From Gammaproteobacteria bacterium (lineage in GTDB: Bacteria; Pseudomonadota; Gammaproteobacteria; Chromatiales; Sedimenticolaceae): a DNA stretch of 33,625 nucleotides. Below the pieces are notes generated by a model. It searched no databases. It was not told the origin of the DNA and saw only the letters and a program-made list of their open reading frames with translations. Location of the stretch: assembly GCA_020445165.1 (NCBI GenBank), contig JAGRHE010000013.1:1-33625 (forward strand), given 5' to 3'. A program made the position numbers and the translations under genes. This document shows, piece by piece, positions 9,225 to 16,433 of this stretch (its first letter is position 1; each line of letters opens with the position of its first letter).

Positions 9225-10639
9225 CAGAGACTCCGGATAAATGCGAGCAACTGCTCGCGCGAACGCCGATCGAGGGCGACCACTGCGTCACGTTGCGTCT
9301 GCGCCTCGCCACCATGCCACAGGATCGCCTCGAGCAGGCTGCGCGCGCGCCCGTCGTGCAGAAAACCGGTGTCGCCGCTCACCGCGGAGGTCAGCCCGAT
9401 GCCCCACAAGGGTGCCGTGCGCCACTCGCGCCCATCGGCAATGCCCTCGGGTCGGTCGTCGGCGAGACCTTCGCCCATATCGTGCAGCAACAGGTCGGTG
9501 TACGGCGCGATGTCCCGGTGGTGTGTGGCTGGCGACGCCGTCTGGTCGCCGGTCCGATAGGCCGGAGTGTGACAGGCCTGGCAGCCGATCGTGCTGAACA
9601 GCCGCTCACCGGCAATGACATCGGGCATGTCGATCGCGCGTCGTGCCGGTACCGCGAGATGGCTGACGTATGACCCGACCAGGTCGGTCACCGTTCGATG
9701 CGCCTCCAGATCGTCGTATTGCGGGCTATTGCCGTTCGGTGCTGACATGCAGTCCGCCTGACGTCCACTGCAGTCACCCGTTGCCGCGGGATACAGCGGC
9801 ACCGAAAGACCGAGATCGGTGGCAAACGCCGACTGGACCTGCTGATCGACATCCGGCATGCCGGCCTTGTGACCGAACCGTCCCAGCATCACCTGTCCGG
9901 TGGCCTCGTGCCACACACGATTGGCCCGGCCCGAGATGCCATCGCCATCGGCATCATCCGGATCCTCGCGCGCAAGGATGTCGCGTTCGCGGATCGCTTC
10001 GATCAGGCCGAGACCGATCAACTGCGGTGCCAGCCGTGGCGACAGGCGCGCCTGTGCATGCAACGGGCCATAACCCAGATCCTCGACGCGGTAGCGCGGC
10101 CGGCGCAGGGTCACCGTTTCGCCGTCGCCCAGCGTGACCGTGCTTTCCTCGAAGTCGACTGCGAGCCGATGTTCGGCGCGGTGACCGGGGATCGCCGCAT
10201 CCTGCAACTGCACACCGTAGCTGGGTTCGGAGACGTTGTTGATACGGTGTGTGGCCAGCCGTTGCCGGTCGACCGCATCCTGCGCCGGGACATCGATTCG
10301 CAGCACCAGGCCGGTGCCGCCTGCGTCATCGGCCTGCATCGCGCGACCGCGACCGTTGTCCGGATGACAGGCCGCACACGAGCGCGCGTTGTACAAGGGT
10401 CCCAGTCCATCCGCCGCCTGGGTCGAGGCCGGCGCGGTGACCCACAGGCGACGAAAGATTCCACGGCCGACCATGAAATCCAGTCTCTGGTCCGCGGACA
10501 GGCCTGGTACGGATTGCGAATACAACCGCTTGCCGGCGACGGCGGACACATCCTGTGCAGCCAGTGCGGAATAGCCAGCAAACCACACCAGCGCGACAGT
10601 AAGAAGACCGTATCGGAGGAGACAGGCGGGGTACTGCAT
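9224..10639 (-). CDS. Di-heme oxidoreductase (DHOR, DUF1111 family)
   Basis: A 471-aa secreted c-type cytochrome. A signal peptide (hydrophobic ~10-26, cleavage near SALAAQD) is followed by CAACH at 88-92 and CQACH at 353-357, the two heme-binding sites. An acidic DPDDADGDGISGR segment at 227-239 resembles a calcium-binding loop. The order and spacing fit the DHOR (thiol oxidoreductase-like) family. In such loci it may oxidise or reduce iron during uptake; that is inference. ATG 10639 is chosen because it leads straight into the signal peptide, although the Shine-Dalgarno is weak. It is coupled to the following imelysin gene. Confidence 0.9.
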   Translation of the reverse strand: MQYPACLLRYGLLTVALVWFAGYSALAAQDVSAVAGKRLYSQSVPGLSADQRLDFMVGRGIFRRLWVTAPASTQAADGLGPLYNARSCAACHPDNGRGRAMQADDAGGTGLVLRIDVPAQDAVDRQRLATHRINNVSEPSYGVQLQDAAIPGHRAEHRLAVDFEESTVTLGDGETVTLRRPRYRVEDLGYGPLHAQARLSPRLAPQLIGLGLIEAIRERDILAREDPDDADGDGISGRANRVWHEATGQVMLGRFGHKAGMPDVDQQVQSAFATDLGLSVPLYPAATGDCSGRQADCMSAPNGNSPQYDDLEAHRTVTDLVGSYVSHLAVPARRAIDMPDVIAGERLFSTIGCQACHTPAYRTGDQTASPATHHRDIAPYTDLLLHDMGEGLADDRPEGIADGREWRTAPLWGIGLTSAVSGDTGFLHDGRARSLLEAILWHGGEAQTQRDAVVALDRRSREQLLAFIRSL

Positions 10640-10675
10640 GAACGACCAAAACCGGGCTCGAGTGGCGACGGTTCC

Positions 10676-10816
10676 CTAGTATCTGGAGTCGCGAGCGCGT
10701 GCCAGCTTGCGGATGGTGATCGAACGCCGCACACGTGCGCCACGCAGGGCGCGGGCGATGATCCGGGCCGGCAAAGCGCGAAAGAAACGGGCCAGTGACG
10801 AGGAGATTCGGGTCAT
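10676..10816 (-). CDS. Small arginine-rich ORF coupled to bfd
   Basis: A 46-codon frame beginning MTRISSSLARFFRALPARII and ending ARARDSRY. Its ATG overlaps the bfd stop in an ATGA quartet, and it ends 36 bp before the di-heme oxidoreductase. The predicted peptide has many Arg residues and no acidic residue except one Asp near the end. It looks like a strongly basic amphipathic helix. I recognise no family. The exact stop-start overlap and placement inside an operon argue for translation, but the high GC content makes Arg-rich spurious frames common. Confidence 0.45.
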   Translation of the reverse strand: MTRISSSLARFFRALPARIIARALRGARVRRSITIRKLARARDSRY

Positions 10817-11013
10817 GCCACTGCGATCGATGGCTCAAGCTGCCAACGTGCGGCCTGGGCCTCATGCAGCAGCCGCTTGGCGCAGTCCTGGCAGCGGCCG
10901 CAGCAGGTCGCGACCTTCAGGCGCTGCTTCAGGCAGTCGATCGAACAGGCGCCCTGCTCGCAGGCCTCGCGGATCTGGCGGTCGGTCACCTTGTTGCAGA
11001 CGCATACGTACAT
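10813..11013 (-). CDS. bfd: Bacterioferritin-associated ferredoxin Bfd
   Basis: A 66-aa [2Fe-2S] protein starting MYVCVCNKVTDRQIREAC. The cluster ligands are C4 and C6 (CxC) with C38 and C41 (CGRC), the arrangement of the Bfd/BFD-like fold. Additional cysteines occur at 18, 23, 27, 37 and 44, more than in E. coli Bfd. Bfd binds holo-bacterioferritin at its heme and donates electrons to release stored iron when iron is scarce, which fits its divergent position to the bfr pair. A Fur-like palindrome lies about 45-60 bp upstream of the ATG. Confidence 0.93.
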   Translation of the reverse strand: MYVCVCNKVTDRQIREACEQGACSIDCLKQRLKVATCCGRCQDCAKRLLHEAQAARWQLEPSIAVA

Positions 11014-11055
11014 GGAAGCAAGTCCTCTCTCGTCTCTGATGCAGAAGATAGTGCA

Positions 11056-11074
11056 AGTGCGAATGATTTGCAAT
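11056..11074. promoter_or_regulatory. Fur-like box in the bfd-bfr divergent region
   Basis: The stretch centred at 11058-11072 reads TGCGAATGATTTGCA, a 7-1-7 inverted repeat with six of seven positions matching. It resembles the GCAAATGATTCGCATT type of gammaproteobacterial Fur box. It lies between bfd (minus) and bfr (plus), closer to bfd, as expected if iron starvation induces bfd. A second, weaker AT-rich candidate (GTGAGAAT...ATTATTCT) lies near 11092-11114. Not tested against a matrix. Confidence 0.55.
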
Positions 11075-11242
11075 ACCGTGAAATTCCGGAAGTGAGAATG
11101 TCTCCGATTATTCTTGTCGATCAGTAACCTACGAATTGCCCCGGGGGTATTTTCCGTCTAGGCTGGACTCTCCAGCCAGCCAGCTCCCGCCAGCATTCGG
11201 GGGCACGCCAGCCACCAAAGCAAACGCTCAGTGGAGATCCTG

Positions 11243-11713
11243 GTGAAAGGCAACCCCGAAATCGTGCAGTCCCTGAATGGCTGTCTCAAAGACCAACTGA
11301 CCGCAATCAATCAACTGTTTCTGCATGCCCGCATGGCCAGGGACTGGGGCCTGAACGGCTTCAACGACTACGAGTACAAGCGTTCGATCAAGGCCATGAA
11401 GATGGCCGACGAACTGATCGAGCGGGTGTTGTTCCTGGAAGGACTGCCCAACCTGCAGGACCTCGGCAAGCTGCTGATCGGCGAGAACATCCCGGAAATG
11501 CTCGCTGGCGACCTGCAGATGCTCAGCGCCATGCGCAGCAACCTTCAGGCAGCGATCAAGCAGTGCGAGGAGGCCCGTGACTATGTCACGCGCGACGAAC
11601 TGGGCGAGATTCTTGAAGAGACCGAGGAGCACATCGACTGGATCGAGTCACAGCAGTGGCTGATCGAGCACACCGGGCTGGAAAACTACCTGCAGTCGCA
11701 GACGGAGGGCTGA
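11243..11713 (+). CDS. bfr: Bacterioferritin, heme-binding subunit lacking ferroxidase ligands
   Basis: A 156-aa ferritin-like subunit. GTG 11243 follows GGAG at good spacing and gives the canonical [12 protein letters not shown] start; an upstream in-frame GTG (11231) lies too close to the Shine-Dalgarno. Against E. coli Bfr numbering, the heme ligand M52 is kept (AMKMAD). The di-iron ligands are largely lost: E18 is Q, Y25 is L, E51 is A, H54 is M and E94 is L, with H130 kept. Such subunits form mixed 24-mers with ferroxidase-active partners, as known for paired BfrA/BfrB systems. The gene is 2 bp upstream of its partner. Confidence 0.93.
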   Translation: MKGNPEIVQSLNGCLKDQLTAINQLFLHARMARDWGLNGFNDYEYKRSIKAMKMADELIERVLFLEGLPNLQDLGKLLIGENIPEMLAGDLQMLSAMRSNLQAAIKQCEEARDYVTRDELGEILEETEEHIDWIESQQWLIEHTGLENYLQSQTEG

Positions 11714-11715
11714 GC

Positions 11716-12201
11716 ATGAAAGGCAACAAGAAGGTCATCAAGCAACTGCAAGGCCTGCTCAACGGCGAATTGGCCGCGCGCGACCAGTATTTCATCCACT
11801 CGCGGATGTATCGCGATTGGGGCCTGAACCGGCTCTATGAAAGGATCGATCACGAGATGCAGGAGGAGACCGAGCACGCCGACGCGCTGATCGAACGCAT
11901 GCTGTTCCTCGAGTCCCGGCCCGACCTGTCAACGCCCGACCAACTGCATGTCGGCAACGATGTTCCGGAGATGCTGCGTAACGATCTTAAGGTAGAATAC
12001 GAGGTCGACGAGGCATTGAAGAAGGCGATCAAGGTCTGCGAGGAAGAGCAGGACTACGACACCCGCATGATCCTGGTCAAACTGCTCGACGACACCGAAA
12101 TGGACCATGCCTACTGGCTGGAGAAGCAACTCGGCCTGATCGAAAAGATCGGCCTGCAGAACTACCTGCAGTCGCAGATGGGCGACGCCAGCCCAACCTG
12201 A
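11716..12201 (+). CDS. bfr: Bacterioferritin, ferroxidase subunit lacking the heme methionine
   Basis: A 161-aa ferritin-like subunit complementary to the gene just upstream. It keeps E18, Y25, E51, H54 and E94 of the ferroxidase centre and an ExxH pair (E128-x-x-H131, shifted one residue by an insertion). Position 52 is Thr instead of the heme-ligating Met (EETEHAD). It ends in the usual GLQNYLQSQ tail. The ATG at 11716 has a GGAGG-type ribosome site inside the 3' end of the first bfr. A rho-independent terminator follows at 12222. Expected role: iron oxidation and storage in a mixed shell with the heme subunit. Confidence 0.94.
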   Translation: MKGNKKVIKQLQGLLNGELAARDQYFIHSRMYRDWGLNRLYERIDHEMQEETEHADALIERMLFLESRPDLSTPDQLHVGNDVPEMLRNDLKVEYEVDEALKKAIKVCEEEQDYDTRMILVKLLDDTEMDHAYWLEKQLGLIEKIGLQNYLQSQMGDASPT

Positions 12202-12221
12202 GCCACCGCCGCCCCACTACC

Positions 12222-12247
12222 AACCGCGCCAGCCGGCGCGGTTTTTT
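12222..12247 (+). terminator. Rho-independent terminator after the bfr pair
   Basis: A perfect 9-bp stem, AACCGCGCC (12222-12230) with GGCGCGGTT (12235-12243), loop AGCC, followed by a run of T through 12247. It is placed 20 bp after the second bfr stop. Confidence 0.9.
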
Positions 12248-12266
12248 CATGCCGGCGTTTTCGTGC

Positions 12267-12298
12267 TTGACATGCAAATACGAATCACTATTATTGGC
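12267..12298 (+). promoter_or_regulatory. Sigma70-type promoter overlapped by a Fur-like site
   Basis: TTGACA at 12267-12272 and TATTAT at 12289-12294 are separated by 16 bp. The spacer and -10 hold an AT-rich, partly palindromic stretch (AAATACGAATCACTATTATT, 12276-12295) that resembles a Fur box. It is about 90 bp upstream of the small Cys-rich gene and the HemS-like gene, so iron-dependent repression of that pair is likely. Confidence 0.6.
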
Positions 12299-12387
12299 GA
12301 AAACAGCCAGCCGCGATAGCACCAGTTCCTCACTGATGCCACATCAGCCAGCCGTGAACCTCGTACCCGATCGACACGGTGAAAACA

Positions 12388-12672
12388 ATGACGCGAACAA
12401 CCCAGCCCCCGGCCATCTCCAGCGACGACACCCTCGACATACTCGACCCGGAAGCCCTCGAACGCGGCTTCAACAGCATGGTGCGTGCCTACCAGGCAAG
12501 TCGCTCTTCAATGATCGCCTGGTTTGTCGTGCGCTACGCGCAGGCCCTGTGTTGCCATCCCGATGCCGACGGCGGCTGTGAGCAACGCTGCGCCTGGCAC
12601 CGTCTCGCCGCGCAATGGCGAATGCTGGCTCAGAGTCCCATCGATCACCTCGGCAGCCAGGTGTCGGCATGA
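12388..12672 (+). CDS. Small Cys/His-containing protein upstream of HemS-like gene
   Basis: A 94-aa protein of unrecognised family. A hydrophobic helix (~41-54, SMIAWFVVRYAQAL) runs directly into a cluster of Cys and His: C55, C56, H57, C64, C68 and H71 (pattern CCH-x6-C-x3-C-x2-H). This could bind a metal, heme or Fe-S cluster; that is inference from the pattern only. ATG 12388 is preferred, with GGTGA upstream; an in-frame GTG at 12379 is possible. Its stop overlaps the next start as ATGA, and the Fur-like promoter upstream points to a heme or iron role for the pair. Confidence 0.75.
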   Translation: MTRTTQPPAISSDDTLDILDPEALERGFNSMVRAYQASRSSMIAWFVVRYAQALCCHPDADGGCEQRCAWHRLAAQWRMLAQSPIDHLGSQVSA

Positions 12673-13598
12673 GCGTTCGGGATGCCATAGGGCTGCGGCT
12701 GCATGCAGCCGGACCGAACACACAGACACCCGGTTCGCCATCGTTGGATGGCGCGATGGCGCTGCAACTCAATGCACACTGGCACAACATCTTGCGCGAT
12801 GTCGCGGCATGTGGCCCGCTGCACACCCGCATCGACAACGGCAGCGTCAGCCTGCAGGCAGGCTTCGCGCCGGCTTCCGCCGGGGTGAACGAGCGTACCG
12901 CGCGAATCGACGCCCCGGGTATCACGCTGGCCGGGCTGACCGAATGCTGGGCCGGTGCCTCGCTCTCGCGTACCTGTCCCGGCGGTCGATTCGACCGGCT
13001 CGACATACACGACCACTACGGCAGCCGCCTGCTACGCATCTCGCTGACCATGGAGAGCAGCCGTACAGGATTCAACCCGATACTGCTGCGGCAGTGGGCA
13101 GGCAGAGGGCGCCCGACCGGTGTTATGCATGCCGAAGGACTGGTAGACCGATTGGCGCGACTCGATCAGCACGCCGGACGCCGGCTCGCCACATCGCTAC
13201 AGGAGGGCTGGTACGACGCACCACACCGACGGCATCCCGGCTCGCCGGTCGACGTCTCGCTGCTGGGACCGTTCCTGGACACGCTCGGCAACCAGGCGTT
13301 TCCGCTGGAGGTGGTAATCGGCAACCGCGGCGTAATCCAGCAACATGTCGCCGCACTCTATGATTTTCGCCAGAGCGGACCGCGACTGCGGTTGCGCAAC
13401 CGGACCAGTGAGATCGAAATCGACACGGACGGGATCGCCGCAGCGTTCGTCACCGACTCGATGCTGGCAGAGGGTGAACGATACCTGCGCCTGTACGACA
13501 AACAACATCGTTGTGCTGCATCGTTCGGCGTTGCCGATCCTGCCGAGGCGGCCGACCGTCAATTGTGGCGAACGCTGTTGCGGGCGCTGCGCAACTGA
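12669..13598 (+). CDS. Divergent HemS/ChuX-like heme-utilisation protein
   Basis: A 309-aa protein with two weak repeats like those of cytoplasmic HemS/HmuS proteins. The N-terminal half contains a WAGASLS...FDRLDIHDHYGSRLLRI region, matching the typical FD-x-x-G strand. The C-terminal half contains IGNRGVIQQHV (218-227), SGPRLRLRNRTSEIEID (236-252), RYLRLYDKQHRCAASFG (271-287) and a final W300. That order follows the HemS pattern: Gn-GciQ-h, g-w-nv-d-fnlhl, ElfD-G, FG, W. Conserved HemS words such as FNLHL and the WxVRKPT strand are not preserved, so heme chemistry may differ. The ATG overlaps the upstream stop (ATGA). Confidence 0.65.
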   Translation: MSVRDAIGLRLHAAGPNTQTPGSPSLDGAMALQLNAHWHNILRDVAACGPLHTRIDNGSVSLQAGFAPASAGVNERTARIDAPGITLAGLTECWAGASLSRTCPGGRFDRLDIHDHYGSRLLRISLTMESSRTGFNPILLRQWAGRGRPTGVMHAEGLVDRLARLDQHAGRRLATSLQEGWYDAPHRRHPGSPVDVSLLGPFLDTLGNQAFPLEVVIGNRGVIQQHVAALYDFRQSGPRLRLRNRTSEIEIDTDGIAAAFVTDSMLAEGERYLRLYDKQHRCAASFGVADPAEAADRQLWRTLLRALRN

Positions 13599-13673
13599 GC
13601 GCTACAACAGCTACCGGTTGCCGGCTGCTGACCGCGTAGTGGCTACGCGACATCGAGTGGCGAAGTTGGCGCA

Positions 13674-13941
13674 CTAGTGGGCCAAGTGGAAAATTCTGTA
13701 ACGCTCAGAGCCACAGTGCGAGTGCGAATCAAGGCGCGTTTCGCAGGCAATGGCCCCTCCCTTGTCAAGAAACGCAACACAGAGTCGCGTTCGCACAGCG
13801 GCTCCCGAAGGGCCACGCCACAAGCATCGTGGCCTGTGTTGCAGTGCTTGGAAAGGGCCTGCCATTCCCTGCGCACCGCGCCTTGCCCACAATGCTTGTG
13901 GCGTGGCTGAGCGTTACAGAACTTTCCACTTGGCCCACTAG
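13674..13941. mobile_element. MITE-like 268-bp palindromic element with CTAG ends
   Basis: The outer arms 13674-13708 and 13907-13941 are inverted copies, 34 of 35 bases identical, beginning CTAGTGGGCCAAGTGGAAA. Inside, a second inverted pair (13812-13832 and 13887-13907, 20 of 21 identical; GCCACGCCACAAGCAT core) nests within the longer palindrome. The arms keep partial similarity inward (AAGGCGCG...CGCAGG). There is no coding frame of note. Both ends carry CTAG, which may be a 4-bp target duplication of the kind IS5-type elements make. The right CTAG supplies the TAG stop of the peroxidase gene. Interpretation: a non-autonomous transposable element; no parent transposase is in the window. 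Confidence 0.7.
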
Positions 13942-15089
13942 CGGTCCTGTTCGAGCAGATGTTCGTAGCGGGCGTCGGTCAGGGTCTTCATGAACGCGAC
14001 CAGTGCATCGATGCGTTTGTTGTCCAACGCCGGTCCGGTCTCCAACTCCTTCAACGAGAGGTTGTCGGCCACCTCGGGCTGACGCCATTTCTCGCCGGTC
14101 TCCGGATTGATCTGACGCTTTGAGCTCTTGCTGTTGTACTTGTTGTAGAACAGCACGACGGTGCGCAGATCCTTGAATACGCCGTTGTGCATGTACGGGC
14201 CGGTCACGGCGACGTTGCGCAAGGTGGGGGTCTTGAACTTGCCGGCCTGCTGCGGATCATCGACCGCTGGATGATCCAGCAGTCCGCGGTCGATACGATC
14301 GGGTGCACTGCCGTTAACTGCACGCACGGCCGTGTTCTGCGGTACGCCGATGTTGTGATACTCGTAGCTGCTGAAGGTCTCGCCCTCGGTTGCCGGTGTC
14401 GGTTTGAGCTGGTGGCAGATGTTGCAGTTGGTGAACTGCTGCGAGAAAAACAGCGTCATGCCGAGATCTTCCTGCGCCGTCATCTGGTACTCACCGCGCA
14501 GGTGGCGGTCGTACTTCGAATCGAACGGCGCAAAGAAGTCGGTCTTCTCGAATGCGGCGATGCTTTGCGCCATGGCCTGGTAGCCACGCTCAACATCGTT
14601 GAGCACATCGTCGCCGTAAAGGTTTCCGAATGCCGCGACGTAGGCGGTGTTTTCCTTGAGCCGATCGACGACGCTGGCCTTGTCGGGCATGGCCATCTCG
14701 ATCGGATTGAGCGGCGGTCCGCCGGCCTGTCCGGCCAAGTCAGGCTCGCGGCCGTCGAGAAACTGTCCGCCGACGTAGACACCCTTGTCGTTACGATGAA
14801 ATGGCGGGATGAACGCTGCGTATGACGCCGTCGGTGCGTTGCGATCACCCAACGAACTGCCATCGTCACCCAATGATACCGCCGTACCGCCGGCATTCGG
14901 GCGGGGGTCGACGAAACCGCGATCGGGCACGTGGCAGGTTGCGCAGGCCTGGCTGCGGTTCTTGGACAGGTTTACATCGAAGTACAGGGCACGCCCCAGC
15001 GCCTCAACCGAATCAAGACCGGCGGCATGCCCTGCCGCCGACAAGCCAATCGCGATGCTGGCGAGAGTACAACGGAGGTCATTATTCAT
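13938..15089 (-). CDS. Di-heme cytochrome c peroxidase / MauG family protein
   Basis: A 383-aa periplasmic di-heme protein. It has a signal peptide (hydrophobic ~7-23), the first heme site CATCH at 49-53, the second CNICH at 222-226, and the family segments FDVNLSKNRSQACATCHV, GGQFLDGREPDLAGQ, NPIEMAMP, FKTPTLRNVAVTGPYMHNGVF and LVAFMKTLTD. Bacterial CCPs reduce H2O2; MauG-like members oxidise protein or metal substrates. Linked to imelysin and a siderophore-type porin, an iron-oxidation role is a fair inference. It is the last gene of the hemP operon. The stop codon is made by the edge of the MITE-like element. Confidence 0.9.
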   Translation of the reverse strand: MNNDLRCTLASIAIGLSAAGHAAGLDSVEALGRALYFDVNLSKNRSQACATCHVPDRGFVDPRPNAGGTAVSLGDDGSSLGDRNAPTASYAAFIPPFHRNDKGVYVGGQFLDGREPDLAGQAGGPPLNPIEMAMPDKASVVDRLKENTAYVAAFGNLYGDDVLNDVERGYQAMAQSIAAFEKTDFFAPFDSKYDRHLRGEYQMTAQEDLGMTLFFSQQFTNCNICHQLKPTPATEGETFSSYEYHNIGVPQNTAVRAVNGSAPDRIDRGLLDHPAVDDPQQAGKFKTPTLRNVAVTGPYMHNGVFKDLRTVVLFYNKYNSKSSKRQINPETGEKWRQPEVADNLSLKELETGPALDNKRIDALVAFMKTLTDARYEHLLEQDR

Positions 15090-15122
15090 GGCTGGCCATG
15101 CACATTGATCGATCGATCATGT

Positions 15123-15145
15123 CCCGCCCCCTCACCGGGGACGGG
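15123..15145 (-). other. Intercistronic hairpin between imelysin and peroxidase genes
   Basis: On the minus strand CCCGTCCCC (15145-15137) pairs with GGGGGCGGG (15131-15123) across a GGTGA loop. This is a 9-bp stem with one G-T wobble. It has no T-run, so it is more likely an mRNA-stability or attenuation element than a full terminator. Confidence 0.5.
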
Positions 15146-15154
15146 CCTCAAGGT

Positions 15155-16414
15155 TCAGTTCACTTTGTCCGGCGTGTCGAGGCTGTCCGAGCCTTCGAAT
15201 GCGATCGATCCAAGACCCATCGCGTTGACCGCCTGCTCGATCGCGCGGGTCTGCGCAACCAGGGCATCGACCGCGGCCTTGACCTTGGCATTGCCGCTGG
15301 CGTTGCCCTCGCCGATCAACTGATCGTAGGCCTCGCCGGCCTGTGCCGAATCGACCAGTACCTGCATCTTGCCCAGCGTCGCGTCCAGATGCTCACGCAG
15401 GGACTTGTCCACAGCAGCATCTTTTGCTGCGACTAGGTCCGACAGGCTCGGTCCGCTCAGTAGGCTGCCGTCGACAAGTTTATAGATACCGGTATAGACA
15501 TTACGGATGCCCAGCGCGTCGTTGTAGTGCGACCAGTGCGTGTTGTCGCTGAAGCAGTCGTGCTCCTCTTCGGGGTCGTGCAGCATCAGACCAAGCTTCA
15601 TGCGTTCGCCAGCGAGCTCGCCGTAAGAAAGGCTACCCATGCCGGTGAAAATGGTCGCCAGGTTCTTCTGCAGGTCGCCGGTGGTGACCGCAAGCCGCGC
15701 CTCACCGCCTTCCGCCCACTGCTCGACCATCCATGCAAGGTCGTCGACCAGCAACCCGGTTGCGGCGCGCAGGTAATCGGCGCGCCGGTCGCAGTTGCCC
15801 CAGGAACAGTTGGCCGGGTCGAAATCACTGGCAGGACGTGCGCCGGCACCCGGGCCGGTGCCGTTCAGGTCCTGCCCCCACAGCAGGAACTCGATCGCGT
15901 GGTAGCCGGTCGCAACGTTGGCCTCGACCTCGTCGATCTCGTGCAACGTCTCAGCCAGCAGTTCCTTGGTGATGCGCGACGCGTCGATGGTTCGGCCACC
16001 GACCGTCAGCGTCTTGTTGGCGATCACGTTGGCCGTGTACAGCGCGTTCTCGTCCGACTCGCTGCCGTAGCTGGCCGCCGTGTAGTCGATCAGGCCCTCA
16101 TCCAGCGGCCAGGCGTTCACCTTACCCTCCCAGTCGTCGACGATTGCGTTGCCGAAACGGTAGGCCTCGGTCTGTTGATAGGGATGACGCGCCGCAACCC
16201 ATGCCGCCTTGGCAGCTGCCAGGTTTTTTTCGGTTGGCTCGGCCAACAGGGCATCGATCCGGCCCTGCAGCGTCTTCGCCGTGGTCAGCGAATCGCTGTA
16301 CTGCGCATAGGCCAGGTCAGCGTAGTGCGTGAGCACCGCCTGCGACGTGGTCGCGAACGCACTCATGCTCATGCCCAGGCATGCCAGCGCGCTGGTCATT
16401 GCTGTCTTGATCAT
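15155..16414 (-). CDS. Imelysin-family iron-regulated protein with intact GxHxxE motif
   Basis: A 419-aa secreted helical protein (signal peptide MIKTAMTSALACLGMSMSAFA). It is of the imelysin/IrpA type: KAAWVAARHPYQQTEAYRFG (~69-88), ENALYTANVIANKTLTVGG, and GYHAIEFLLWG at 170-180 containing the intact GxHxxE motif. A CSWGNC pair of cysteines may form a disulphide loop. The family is periplasmic or surface exposed and iron induced; peptidase activity is known only for some members. ATG 16414 follows an excellent GGAGGAG. It starts 19 bp after the porin stop, so it is in one operon. Confidence 0.9.
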   Translation of the reverse strand: MIKTAMTSALACLGMSMSAFATTSQAVLTHYADLAYAQYSDSLTTAKTLQGRIDALLAEPTEKNLAAAKAAWVAARHPYQQTEAYRFGNAIVDDWEGKVNAWPLDEGLIDYTAASYGSESDENALYTANVIANKTLTVGGRTIDASRITKELLAETLHEIDEVEANVATGYHAIEFLLWGQDLNGTGPGAGARPASDFDPANCSWGNCDRRADYLRAATGLLVDDLAWMVEQWAEGGEARLAVTTGDLQKNLATIFTGMGSLSYGELAGERMKLGLMLHDPEEEHDCFSDNTHWSHYNDALGIRNVYTGIYKLVDGSLLSGPSLSDLVAAKDAAVDKSLREHLDATLGKMQVLVDSAQAGEAYDQLIGEGNASGNAKVKAAVDALVAQTRAIEQAVNAMGLGSIAFEGSDSLDTPDKVN

Positions 16415-16433
16415 TGTCGCTCCTCCGGCTCGG

